64,000 nt of DNA from Gibbula magus (Eukaryota; Mollusca; Gastropoda; Trochida; Trochidae): assembly GCA_936450465.1 (NCBI GenBank), contig OW388297.1:61708202-61772201 (forward strand), read 5' to 3'. Below are positions 44,250 to 54,454 of this stretch, piece after piece (position 1 is the stretch's first letter; each line of letters opens with the position of its first letter). The notes beneath the pieces are model-generated. The model was not told the DNA's origin, did no database searches, and saw only the letters and a program-made list of their open reading frames with translations. A program made the position numbers and the translations under genes.

Positions 44250-45137
44250 TATTATACCCCCGACCAACGGTTGGGGGTATATAGTAATACCAACGATTCC
44301 GTCCGTCCGTCCTTCCGTCCGTCCGTCCTTCCGTCCGAAGACAATTTTTGTCCGATCAATTACAGAAAAACTATTCATCTCATCGTTTTTAAATTTGGTA
44401 CATGTCTTCTTCACCCCTAGGAGAGGTGCAGTGCGAAGTTTAAAGAGAATTGGTGAATTTTTGAATTTTTGGCGATTTTTTTTATTTTTTAACTTAGTCA
44501 AATTCTGAACATTTTTTGTCCGATCGATTACAGAAAAACTATTCATCTCATCCATTGCAAAATGTAACACGATTTGGTGAATTTTTTAATTTTTGGCGAT
44601 TATTTATATTTTTGTAATTTATCATAGCTAGAATGAATGAAGCTACTTCTGTGTTGTGATTTGTTGACTTCATCATTTTCTTTTTCATGTAACTTTCATC
44701 AAAAGCTACTTCTGTGTTCTTGTTGATTTTACTATTTTATATTTCCACTGGTTATATTTTGGGAAAAGTTAAATTTTCTTTCCTTTCAGCCATAAAGTGC
44801 TTTATATCTCTCACTGTGCCTTCAGGGGTGTGCTTCCATGTACCTGTTGTTTAAAGTCACTCGAATGAATCATTATGATGGATTAATTTCCAAAATAAAG
44901 TTGAAATCAGTGGTAATAGCAGTAGTGTATTATGTTACCAATACCTTTTCAAGTTACTTTTATTCCTATTTTGACTTAAACCTCCTTTTTTACATGAAGA
45001 TTGAGACTTGTCCTACCATTTTCACAAACAGTTTAATCTTAGCAATTACATTTCATAGCTTATCAATCCTTAGGTGTGCAAACACCTCTCTCTTTAAGTA
45101 AAATAAAAATGTCAAACTTAAACAGTCGGGGGTATTA
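44250..45137. mobile_element. (CCGT)n element with TACCCCCGAC ends
   Basis: Left end attatacccccgaccaacggt, right end cagtcgggggtattagtgag, giving inverted ends around TACCCCCGAC. Just inside the left end is (CCGT)n at 44298-44338, followed by two copies of a segment with tccgat(c)gattacagaaaaac tattcatctcatc (near 44351 and 44520). It is non-coding and interrupts a LINE. Confidence 0.75.
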
Positions 45138-45761
45138 GTGAGCCACGCTCACTTTTTTGCTTGTTATTATATTATTGTCAGATACCAACAGTTGTCTGAA
45201 CTTCTCGTGAGATGGAAACTCCCAAAAATATTTTGGAATAAGATTTTCTCGGAGATCTTTGTAAAATGAGCATTGTAAGATAAAGTGGAATTCAGTTTCT
45301 GTCACAGGAATAACACAGAGAGGACAAAGTCGCTGGTCTCTTGATAGTCCTAGTTTACGTCCATGTTCAATCATAAGACAGTGGCTGGAGCATCGAAGAT
45401 AACACAACGAAGTTCTGTATATTTTCACCGATATGTCAGTGAGATAACTCTCAAATTTAACAGTATTTTTAATTGATCTATACAGTGATAATTTGGAGAA
45501 CTGATTTAGGTCATTAAACCATATCTGCTTATGGATATCAATACATCTTTGCTTAAAGGATTTGAGGAACATCTGAATATGTGTAGTGCCCTGGTTGGTC
45601 CATATTGAACCAAAGCCATATGAGAAAAGTAACTTCTTCACACTCAAAGCCCAACAATCAATGTCTTTGTCTGCAAGGCCCTGTTCGTACATATATACAT
45701 GCCTTAAAATGGTATTACTATCCTGATACAGAAGTCGTATCCAATATTTGATGATTTTCAT
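45135..45761 (-). pseudogene. LINE ORF2 C-terminal fragment (CR1/Jockey-like)
   Basis: A 208-residue open frame on the minus strand includes ALSVKKLLFSYGFGSIW, KQRCIDIHKQIWFNDLNQ, YLRCSSHCLMIEHGRKLG and LCPLCVIPVTETEFHFILQC. This is the region downstream of the reverse-transcriptase core, with a final C-x2-C...H-F...C zinc-like tail. The reverse-transcriptase motifs upstream are missing, so the copy is 5' truncated, as is usual for LINEs. Its 3' end is cut by the (CCGT)n element whose edge lies at about 45137. Confidence 0.75.
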
Positions 45762-48549
45762 GTAGTGATTTACCTTTATGGAGTAACGTCCAAGTTCACC
45801 CCTCCCAACTAAATTTTTTAAATCAAGTGCAAAATGGTTTTATAAAATCTATCACAAAAGTTTTCAGTGTCATGAGATGCATAGAAGCCCAAAACTTCAC
45901 TACCATAGGTCGACGATCAGTATAGGCATAACTTTAACATAAAAAATGTGGAGTTGAACATGAAGAGGCAATTTGTAGAAAAAAGAGTAGTAGATCACGT
46001 GGCGGAAGTCGCTGAAAACTGGAAATATAATTAAATGGAAGATGATTTCGGCAAAAGCAAAAATTACCGCCTTGAGCTACATAAGTGTTTTCAAAACGTT
46101 CATTCGACATAATGCCTGGTTTTGCAATATATATATATCAATATATCTGTCGGACAGACACGCATACACTTTTGTTAATATTGTTAACGATTCTGTAACC
46201 GTTTTGGATGAGATAATATTAATTCGCACGGATATATAAAGGTCTATCAACTATTTTTATCTGTGTAACCATTTTTATAAGCCGAAACTTTGGACCAAAA
46301 GCAGTATCTTGCTCATAACGAAACGATTAACAATAGCTTTTCCAAATATATCTATCGTTAAAATTATAGTATGAAACCAAAGAATTCATTAAACATATTT
46401 CAGTTCTCTAAAATAATTTGTTCCCACACATTCATCTCAGCCCCTCCTTTTTCCATGGTAACAATGTGGAATTTGTCTATTTGAAGGGTAGGGTTTGTTT
46501 CGGGAGCAAATCTTTATAACTACTAGGTCAATCCTCACCAAATGCGATATATACTGTCTTCCAATAGCAACTTTCAACGTTTCATATTTTTTATTTGTTT
46601 GATGTATATGGTAACAATTTGGACTTTGTCTATTTGAAGGGTAGGGTCTGTATCCGGAGCAGAAATCTAAACCTATTTGACCATACCTCACCCAATTTAG
46701 TATAAAAATGTTACATTTTCGTTAAGTCAACTAAACAATTTGGTCATGTAAAATGTAAACTAAATCACTGTGAGAAAAAGAAATCTCGGAGATATGTATT
46801 TACATGAAAACTCAACATTTTAACGTAAATACAAACTCATAATAACCTTTTTATTATAAATATGTACAAATAAATAATCACATTAAAGACATGTGTCCAC
46901 TGAACGTAGTTCATGTAACAGTGATGTTACAACTTGTTAATAATATGTTAGTTATGTTTTTAATCTCTAGCTTAAGTGTCAATAATGTCAATGTAAAGGT
47001 TGACTTTTATTATCGAATAAAATTGCCAACCTTCAAGTCGTTTACCAAAATGGCTGGAATTTATCGATCTTTGAAAATGATCTATCATTTTTCTTAACAT
47101 TTCAAATTGTTACTTAACATTACGTTACATACATTTTTTTTATAATTGTTAAATATTAAGACATATAGTCGTAACTAATAAAAGGGGAAATGCTATATAT
47201 AGACATAATGTGTGATTTTTCAATGAAATTGTCCTCTGAATTGAACTATGGATTTTACAGACGTTTTCCTGTTTTTGGTCGAGGTCCTTAACAATTTCAA
47301 ACATCTGTCAAAACCCCAAAAGTTCATCAACTGTGGCCACACTTGCCACATCAACCTGTAATATGAATTTGACCATATCAAAACTAAAATGCGCACCATT
47401 TATGCAAAACTATAGATTTTAAAAGACGTTTTCCTGTTTTTTTTAGTTGAGTCTAAATTTAAAATGCAAATTGTAATCTAAACAATATCTGATAATGACT
47501 CTACTTGACTGCCCCCTCAGCCTATACCGCTGTAATCACGAGTGAGATGTAAATAAAATTATGTCTGTCTGTCTGTCTGTCTCAGCCGTTTAAACTCGTA
47601 AAACTACATTGCCTGTTTGATTTATGTTGGTATAGCTTCCTAAGTCTTCAAAATAAAAACAAACTAATCAAGATTTTGAACGGCTCCTGAACGGAAACTG
47701 AGGTCGCGAGTATTTCAGAATTTCATCACCATTTTGGAAAAATAGTTTGAGGTCTTCAGCAGTCAAATATTTTGAACAATTGAACATGAATATCTAATTA
47801 ATGAGAGCTAGAACCCATCGACCAAATTAGATCAAAGTACCAAATTGTCAGTACTTACACTTGCAAGTATTGTCTATATGAATACAGTATTGATTACATA
47901 GAATACAAATTGAGTTTCCGGTTCTTTAGTATGGTATCATTAAAATGGCCGCCAGAAGGTAGTTCGAGTAATCTGATTAATGTAGCGATACCTAAACAGT
48001 CAGAGTAGAGTTTTAAATATGGTACAAAGATGGAATGGTCAACCATCTTGCTGTCTGAACTCTCTAATTCACATGAGACCTCCAAATCTACCTCTCACAC
48101 TGAAGAGTTCCACACCGCTGTCTCTTTATAAGTCGCACACTTTTCTTCGAATATGGATAACCGTTTTCTATGGACACGGTCAATCGGGTCGTGCAATGAG
48201 GTTGTTCTACCCATTAACGTACCAATATACTGTATAAACTTCAATAATAAATTGCAAATTTGAGAACACGTAATATATGCTTCAGCGCCTTTGAAGTTTT
48301 ATTATCAACATATAGCGCTAAATCCTTTTATCGTCACGTGAGACTATATATTTATAAATAATTATTTCAATTATAATCATCATTAAAAATAGTTTTAGTA
48401 CATTAATTGAATTATTGGACATATTCATATGTAGGGAGCTTAACGTTGTTCACCACCGTTGCGCAAGGCGTGTTTTCTGTTAGGAGCCTTTAAATATAAA
48501 TATCTCAACGATAAAAAGCAGTTTAATATTTCTCCACTGAAATATTTTA
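45762..48549. other. Intron sequence with small tandem repeats, no gene
   Basis: At about 46455-46720, a ~154-bp segment (ggtaacaatgtggaatttgt ctatttgaagggtagggt) is present twice in tandem. At 47250 and 47425 a gacgttttcctgttttt word recurs. A (TCTG)n tract lies at 47566-47583. Frames at 46042-46239 and 47894-48237 have no domains. Confidence 0.5.
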
Positions 48550-49140
48550 TTTTAAAAAATAGAGCCATGGGCCCTGCGCTCATCAGTGAATTATTAGGTT
48601 GAAGATCTTTGTAATCTCATGTAATACAAGAAAAATATAGGTTTTTAGGTCGTGACCCCTGTGACACACATTTGGGGTAATAAGGTCACCAAATCTACAT
48701 TTTAGAATTCCCGTTGGTCAAGGAGACTGAACACAAGCTTTTCTTTCTGGAGAAGAAGATGAAAATAGCTTTTTAGTTCAGGACCCTTGTGACCCGCATT
48801 TGGGGTCACAGGGTCACCAAATCTACAATTTATAATCCCCATTGGCCAAGGTGTATGTAAACAACTTTTCAGCTTTCTATGAACTTTTGTACTGGAGATC
48901 AGATGAAAACATGTTTTAAGGTCATAACCCCTGTGACCCTATTTGGGGTCACGGGGTCATGAAATCTACAATTTAGTATCCCCATTGGCCACGGAGTCTG
49001 CATATAAAATTTCAGATCTCTAGAGTCATTTGTTCTGGAGAAGAAGTTGAAAATGCTAAACGTTTAAGGAAGGACGGACGGACGGAAGCCGGACGCCATG
49101 CCATATGCCCATCGCGCTTTTCAGGCCCAAAGAGCTAAAC
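48550..49140 (+). mobile_element. Core-repeat plus (ACGG)n element, copy 4
   Basis: Left end atagagccatgggccctgcg, cores near 48645, 48773 and 48917, short (ACGG)n at 49069-49085, then gccggacgccatgccatatg and the terminal ttttcaggcccaaagagct. It ends about 120 bases before the last exon of the lectin-like gene. Confidence 0.8.
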
Positions 49141-49263
49141 AGTCAATTTTATTTTGCTTTGTGTTATGATATGTCATGTTAAGTTAACATCAACATTTCA
49201 CAGCAGTAAACAATTATCTCTCTACTTTAATATTTAGCTTTAACTGATACTCTTTTTTTTCAG

Positions 49264-49975
49264 TAAGCTCCAAAATAGACGAAAGATTCCAGCAATGATG
49301 AAAAACGAGACAATTGGACATACAGTGCAACCCAAGGAAACAGCACCAGTAGGCACGAAAGAGCAATATCCCCTTGAACAAGAACCGCCCCTCCCAGCAC
49401 CAGTAGGCACGGAAGAGCATCTTCCACAGGAGCAGGAACCATCCCTCTCAGCACATGAAGGCACGGAAGAGCATATCCCCCTTGGGCAGGAACCATCCCT
49501 CTCAGCACCAGTAGGCACGGAAGAGCATCTTCCACAGGAGCAGGAACCACCCCTCCCAGCACCAGTAGGCACGGAAGAGCATCTTCCACAGGAGCAGGAA
49601 CCATCCCTCCAAGCACCAGTAGGCACGGAAGAGCATCTTCCACCGGAGCAGGAACCACCACTCCCAGCACCAGTAGACACGGAAGAGCATCTTCCACAGG
49701 AGCAGGAACCACCCCTCCCAGCACCAGTAGGCACGGAAGAGCATCTTACACTTTGGCAGGAACCACCCCTCCCAGCACATGAAGACACGGGAAAGCATCT
49801 AACCGTCGAGCTGGAACCACTCCTCCCAGCACAAGTAGGTACGGAAGAGCATCTTCCCCGTGAGCAGGAACAATCCCTCTCAGCAGGAGTAGGCACAGAA
49901 GAGCATCTTCCCCTGGAGCAGGAACCACCCTTCCCAGCACCAGTAGGCATGGAAGAGCGTCTTCCCATTGAGTAG
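49264..49975 (+). CDS. Last exon of the lectin-like receptor: repetitive cytoplasmic tail
   Basis: Acceptor ctctttttttttcag at 49249-49263. The first base completes the Arg codon begun in the transmembrane exon, and the frame then runs KLQNRRKIPAMMKNETIGHT into an 18-residue repeat, consensus APVGTEEHLPQEQEPPLP, present 11 times plus a partial copy, ending at TAG 49973-49975. The tail of about 236 residues is proline- and glutamate-rich, acidic and probably disordered. I see no ITAM, ITIM or kinase domain. The stop falls where other units have CAG (Gln), so it is a point change inside a repeat unit, and repeat DNA continues to about 50140. Both minus-strand frames across the array are shadows. 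Confidence 0.75.
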
Positions 49976-50140
49976 AAACCACCCCTCTCAGCACCAGTAG
50001 GCACGAAAGAGCATTTTCTCCTGGAACACGAACCACCCCTATCAGCACCAGTAGGCACTGGAAGGTATCTTACCCTTGAATAAGAACCACCCCTCTCTGC
50101 ACCAGTAGCCACGAAAAAGCATCTTATCCTGGAACAGGAA
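49336..50140. repeat. 54-bp minisatellite in and beyond the last exon
   Basis: About 15 units of 54 bp (gcaccagtaggcacggaaga / gcatcttccacaggagcagg / aaccacccctccca). Units 1-12 are in the open tail; units 13-15 follow the TAG at 49973. A second in-frame TAA (ccttgaataagaacc, near 50080) lies at the equivalent codon of a later unit. Confidence 0.95.
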
Positions 50141-50149
50141 CCAGGTGTT

Positions 50150-50520
50150 CTGTGAGGAGCACAACACTCAAAGGTATTGATAGCTATCTACAACATTCAG
50201 TGTCTTATCTCCACATATAAAAGCTGTCTCAGTCTTGGTCATTGATGCTCCTCTGAAATGGATGATATTTGATTTGTCCTGATTAACAACCATCTTGTTC
50301 TTACCACACCAGATATCCAACACTGAAAGTAGTGAGTTGAGGTCCTCCTCTGTTTCTGCAAGTAGTGCAACGTCATCTGCGTATGCAAGGACACTAACAA
50401 CGTCTTCACCACAATGTTTCCAATGTCCAGTCCGTTCAACGTAGATATCAAGTCATTAATATATATGTTAATTAACATCGGCGATAAAATACACACCTGT
50501 TTTCAAGACCTTTTCTCACA
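50150..50520 (-). pseudogene. LINE reverse-transcriptase fragment with YADD box
   Basis: On the minus strand, 50400-50496 encodes ILSPMLINIYINDLISTL (motif B region). After a frameshift, 50225-50400 encodes AYADDVALLAETEEDLNSLL and CGKNKMVVNQDKSNIIHFRG, the catalytic YADD box and the following thumb-side block. It is a short, frameshifted piece of a non-LTR reverse transcriptase different from the one at 52587-54161. Confidence 0.75.
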
Positions 50521-51584
50521 TGGAACCACTCTGTATTAGAGTGGTTGACACGAACTGCACACTGTACGTTCTGGTAGATTGATTTCAGAGCCACCGATTC
50601 CAGATTCAGATACCATTGAATTGGGATGTTAGACGTCTCAGTATTATCATTTTTATACTATTTTCTAGCCTTAACCAGATGCATCAAACAGTGCCTTTTT
50701 AAAGACTTTTCTTGTTTGGAAAGTTTGCGTGGGCAATGCCGAACTATTATTGAACGTCAGCTAATGCCCCTATTTCACTACGAGCAGAATTATCACGAAT
50801 AGCGACGAATAGGTGATTGTATAAATTCGTAAACATTCGACAAAATTCGTAAACAGAAATTTCACTTGTACGAAATGTTCACGAAAATTCGTAGCTTTTC
50901 ATGCTGAAACCCTACGAAACAGATGAGTTGCCTTTCAGTGCTGATTTAGCCTTAGTAAGGACAGGCTGTTTCTGGAGACGACCTTCATTATAATGTTCAC
51001 CCTTTATACCCAATCTGTGGACTGTATCAAAAGGAATATCATCTCCATTTTGTATGCACAATGTATCATTGATAAATGAATAAAATTTCCGTTTGGATTC
51101 ACCTCTCTTCATAGTATCCTTACATGTTCATTCCAAATAGAATCAAGTTAACATGTCTTCTTGAATAGTTCTCACTTTTGTCGATTTGTGAATCTGGACA
51201 AGCTGAGTATTCAATTTTATATTGTTTTGATCTACTGCCAATCTCATTAAAATCAGATCGTAACTAGATTACGTTTGCGGGACACCGCAAAGCAGAGCAG
51301 CCCCGAAACAGAGGGTCTCGACTTTCCCTGTTCCGACTTCTCCACAGCCACAATAAACCGGGGAAATGTTTTAACAAACATCTGTTCATCATTGGAGTTA
51401 TTACTACCAAATTTAATCATCACAGGGGTCACTTTACACAATTTGTTCTTAAAACCTATAGCTATTTCTGATTTTAAAATTGGATCAATGGGTCAACGTG
51501 GCCTTTACCAATATATCATGACCTTGACCTTTGACATTAAATGTCACAAAACAATGACTACTTTTAATTGTGTATGATAATCAT
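50521..51584. other. No gene recognised
   Basis: Small frames only (50912-51112 minus, 51275-51577 plus). Around 51500-51545 a 'tgaccttgacctttgacatt' word shared with 55620-55640 and 58500-58540 marks repeat DNA. Confidence 0.4.
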
Positions 51585-51975
51585 GTTACGTGGTGGCACG
51601 TGGTCCTGTGCATAGCTCCGTCGACCGCTATCAGTTCAGCAACAACGGGCATGAATCGCTGGATGGGTGGGTTACCTGCCTCATTGCTGGATAAAAAGAG
51701 TTTGAAGGGTGATTCTCTGCCCCACACTGACACATGAGCCACCTTGGGCAAGGGACTTTATTCGAATTGTGCCTATGTTCACTCAGCAGTACAATTGAGT
51801 ACCTGGTTTGTAAATGAAGGCAATGTGACAGATAACCTTCTAGCGCCTTAATTGGTAGTTGAGAATGAAATAGGAACGATGTTGGTCCTAATACCAGGGT
51901 AATAATGTGAGTAGCGCTTTGAGCATGGCCCTTAGTGTTGTGGATTTACCGCCATATAAGTATCCTCATTATTAT
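51585..51975 (+). repeat. SINE with conserved central domain and ATT tail
   Basis: The body contains ggttacctgcctcattgctg and gccccacactgacacatgag (seen inverted at 5145-5255). The 3' part has agtagcgctttgagcatggc and ccgccatataagtatcctca followed by ttattattgattgattg. This tail arrangement is typical of tRNA-derived SINEs of marine invertebrates. The tRNA head is diverged. Confidence 0.6.
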
Positions 51976-52126
51976 TGATTGATTGAAACATATTTTATTC
52001 ATTCAAGAAATGGATTGGGCACAAGTTATCCAACTTAGAAAAGCCCTCTCCAGATAATTACACGATTCTTCTCACAACAATATGCAACAAGAGACGGACA
52101 GGCAGTCAGGATATGTACAAAAGAAG

Positions 52127-52440
52127 TCAGAGAAAACGTTTAGTTTGAGAAATGTAGATATGTACAAGTTTGAAAACATTCTGATTTTCACAAATAGAGA
52201 GACCTGCATTGCCATGTAAAATAAGACTAATATTAATTAAAGCTCTGTTTCTGTCAATATTATCTAATGAAATAAACATATTTTGTCTTTGAGTAATATA
52301 CAAAGGACATTCAAGGAAATAATGAAATACATGTTCACAGTTGTGGCCACATTGACAACATGCATTATTTCTTACACTTATTTTAAATAAATCGTAATTA
52401 AGTGAGCTCTTCATATATCTTAGTCTTGTATGTAAGATAT
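52127..52440 (-). pseudogene. C-terminal zinc-like piece of the LINE ORF2
   Basis: Reads KCAPVYFSYGIRKLNILHTR just upstream, then MKSSLNYDLFKISVRNNACC and CGHNCEHVFHYFLECPLY: a C-x2-C...H...C pattern at the end of CR1-like ORF2 proteins. It belongs to the reverse transcriptase at 52587-54161 but is cut off from it by the 65-bp insert and a frame change. Confidence 0.75.
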
Positions 52441-52538
52441 TTAGTTTTCTAATTCCGTAAGAAAAGTATACAGGTGCACATTTTACTTTGACTTGAATAT
52501 TGGATTTAAATTAGGCAACAGAATCACAGTCTCTAAAG

Positions 52539-52603
52539 TGAGTGAGTGAGTTATTGTTTAACGCCGCTTCGGCAGTATTGCAGCCATTAGCGGCGACTTT
52601 TTG
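52539..52603 (+). mobile_element. 65-bp mollusc-type insert with 6-bp target duplication
   Basis: Sequence tgagtgagtgagttattgtt taacgccgcttcggcagtat... ending gcggcgactttttg. It is flanked by CTAAAG on both sides (52533-52538 and 52604-52609). The motif (GAGTGAGTGAG...ACGCCGC...) is one I associate with very abundant molluscan repeats. Its insertion ends the reverse-transcriptase frame. Confidence 0.75.
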
Positions 52604-54161
52604 CTAAAGGAATGTTGTTCCATAATTTAATTGATGATGGAATAAACGATGATATTGAGTACTTGAGTCGTGTATAAGGTTGGCTATAATTATTGGAATT
52701 TCTTAATCCATATCGTGTCATATTGCCCACTAAAGGCGGGAGTAAATCCTGAAGAAAAGCTGGCGCAAGGCCTTTCTGTATTTTATAAAATAATGTTAAT
52801 TTACATCTCCTTCTTCTTTCTGAAAGAAAATCCCACCCTGTTTCGTAGTATAAAGAACTCGCAGAGGCATATCTTGGAAGACCAGTTACTATTCGGGCCG
52901 CTTCAAGTTGAAGTTTTTCTAATTTATCAGCTTGTTCAATCAAACATCCATCCCATACTTCACATGCATACTCAAAGTGTGGTCTTATAAAAACAGTATA
53001 TATTTTAGATAGTGTTGTTCTATTAAGTAGAAACTTTAATTTCCGAAATGCTCCTATCATTTTAGAGGTCTTTTTGACAATGTGTTCAATATGATGGTGC
53101 CAACTCCCATTAGATGAAAATGTTAAACCCAAATGCTTATGACAATTAACTGTTTTAATACCGCAGCCGTCAAAGTTCAAGTTAATGTCTTGATCGTTAT
53201 CTTTCAATGTAAATAGCATAGCCTCTGTTTTCTCGGGATTATAAGAAATTAACCAGTCGTTTGCCCAATTGCTTAAACGTTCTAGATTTTCATTCATAAC
53301 TCTTTCCACCAATTGTTTTTCCTTTGATTTGGTCCCAAGCGAAGTATCATCGGCGAAAAGCCGGGTTATACAATATAGTTTATCTGCTATCTCATTTACA
53401 TACACAATAAAGAGAAAGGGGCCTAAAACCGATCCCTGGGGAACTCCTGCCTTCAACACTATTGGCTTAGATAACGCCCCATGAACAAAAACTGATTGAT
53501 TGCGATCGCTTACATAACTATAAAACCAATCAAGCAGCTTTCCCTGTACTCCATACATCTGCAATTTAAGCATAAGCCCTCTATGCCAAACTCTATCAAA
53601 TGCCTTTGATACATCACAAAATACCATACAATAATATTCCTTGTTATCAAGCGAAGTACAAATTTGATTATATATTTCTACAAGTTGTTGTACAGTTGAA
53701 TGTCCTCTGCGGAAACCACACTGATATTTGTATAACAAATTGTTTGACACAAAATAATTATAAACATGCTTAAATACCACTCTTTCAAACAGTTTACCAA
53801 CACAACTAATAAGCGAAATCGGGCGATAATTAGATACAAGTGAATGATCACCTTTCTTAAATAAAGGCATAACATTTGCATACTTCAATTGGCTAGGATA
53901 TACACACAAATCAAGAGACATGTTAAACAATATACATAGGACTGAGCTAATAGAGTTAACAGTTTTTCTCAGTAACTGATGACTTATCTGGTCTGGTCCA
54001 GCAGCCTTCTTAAGAATTAAACATTTAATGACATCTGAAACTTCTTTCTCTTCTATTTTGATGGTCTCTAATGAAGCATCTGTACGCTTGGCAAACTGTG
54101 GTAGATCAGTACTATCTGCATGTTTCAGATTAGATATTGACTCGAAATATTCATTTAACAT
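52587..54161 (-). CDS. Non-LTR reverse transcriptase, long open frame
   Basis: 524 residues. Blocks in order: KKAAGPDQIS (51-60), PLFKKGDHSLVSNYRPISLI (99-118), FCDVSKAFDRVWH (motif A, 181-193, catalytic Asp), KAGVPQGSVLGPFLFIVYV (motif B, 237-255) and LFADDTSL (catalytic FADD, 269-272), then a thumb region with GLTFSSNGSWHHHIE and a C-terminal ECHWD-like 'FEYACEVWDG'. All catalytic residues are present. In LINEs this enzyme copies the element RNA at a nicked target. The frame is not a complete ORF2: the endonuclease is missing, the linker upstream is frameshifted (54155-54352), and the last residues (AKSRR) come from the 65-bp insert. The family is CR1/Jockey-like. Confidence 0.9.
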   Translation of the reverse strand: MLNEYFESISNLKHADSTDLPQFAKRTDASLETIKIEEKEVSDVIKCLILKKAAGPDQISHQLLRKTVNSISSVLCILFNMSLDLCVYPSQLKYANVMPLFKKGDHSLVSNYRPISLISCVGKLFERVVFKHVYNYFVSNNLLYKYQCGFRRGHSTVQQLVEIYNQICTSLDNKEYYCMVFCDVSKAFDRVWHRGLMLKLQMYGVQGKLLDWFYSYVSDRNQSVFVHGALSKPIVLKAGVPQGSVLGPFLFIVYVNEIADKLYCITRLFADDTSLGTKSKEKQLVERVMNENLERLSNWANDWLISYNPEKTEAMLFTLKDNDQDINLNFDGCGIKTVNCHKHLGLTFSSNGSWHHHIEHIVKKTSKMIGAFRKLKFLLNRTTLSKIYTVFIRPHFEYACEVWDGCLIEQADKLEKLQLEAARIVTGLPRYASASSLYYETGWDFLSERRRRCKLTLFYKIQKGLAPAFLQDLLPPLVGNMTRYGLRNSNNYSQPYTRLKYSISSFIPSSIKLWNNIPLAKSRR

Positions 54162-54454
54162 GTTAGCTTTATCAACATCAGAAAATGCTGATGGACATTC
54201 TTCATTAACATTTCTGGAATGGAGAAAGCAGAACCTGACGTCTTTATCAAACTGCGCAACATTTTCCAGTACGATGATTTATTTTCGCCATAGAGTTCAA
54301 ATAGAAATTCATCAAGGTTCGAATAAAAATGTTCTTTCGCATAACATTTCATGTTGTTAACTTTATTACGCTGTTTTTTGTACTTTATAACGTCAGAGTC
54401 ATTCTGAGTTCTCTTTGCCTTTTTTCTTTTTTCTTTTTTCCTTTTTCATTATTA

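Larger units (their letters stand above)
51980..54380 (-). mobile_element. LINE (CR1/Jockey-like), 5' truncated, minus strand
   Basis: From 5' to 3' on the minus strand: a linker piece (54155-54380), the reverse transcriptase (52587-54161), a 65-bp foreign insert (52539-52603), a zinc-like C-terminal piece (52127-52440), and a 3' end with AATAAA near 52000. No endonuclease domain is present. The 5' edge abuts the (CCGT)n element at 54455. Confidence 0.8.

Noticed and set aside
44203..44570. Open frames at the (CCGT)n element (44187-44570) and at 54329-54736
   Set aside because: They follow the tetranucleotide tract and core repeats (GRTDGRT/RPSVRPS-type peptides) and have no independent support.
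49240..50112. Long minus-strand frame (290 residues, Cys/Ser/Gly-rich) across the 49.3 kb minisatellite
   Set aside because: The 54-bp unit has no stop in several frames, so long frames on the minus strand are expected. The plus-strand frame has a splice acceptor, matching phase and a link to the transmembrane exon; the minus-strand one has none.
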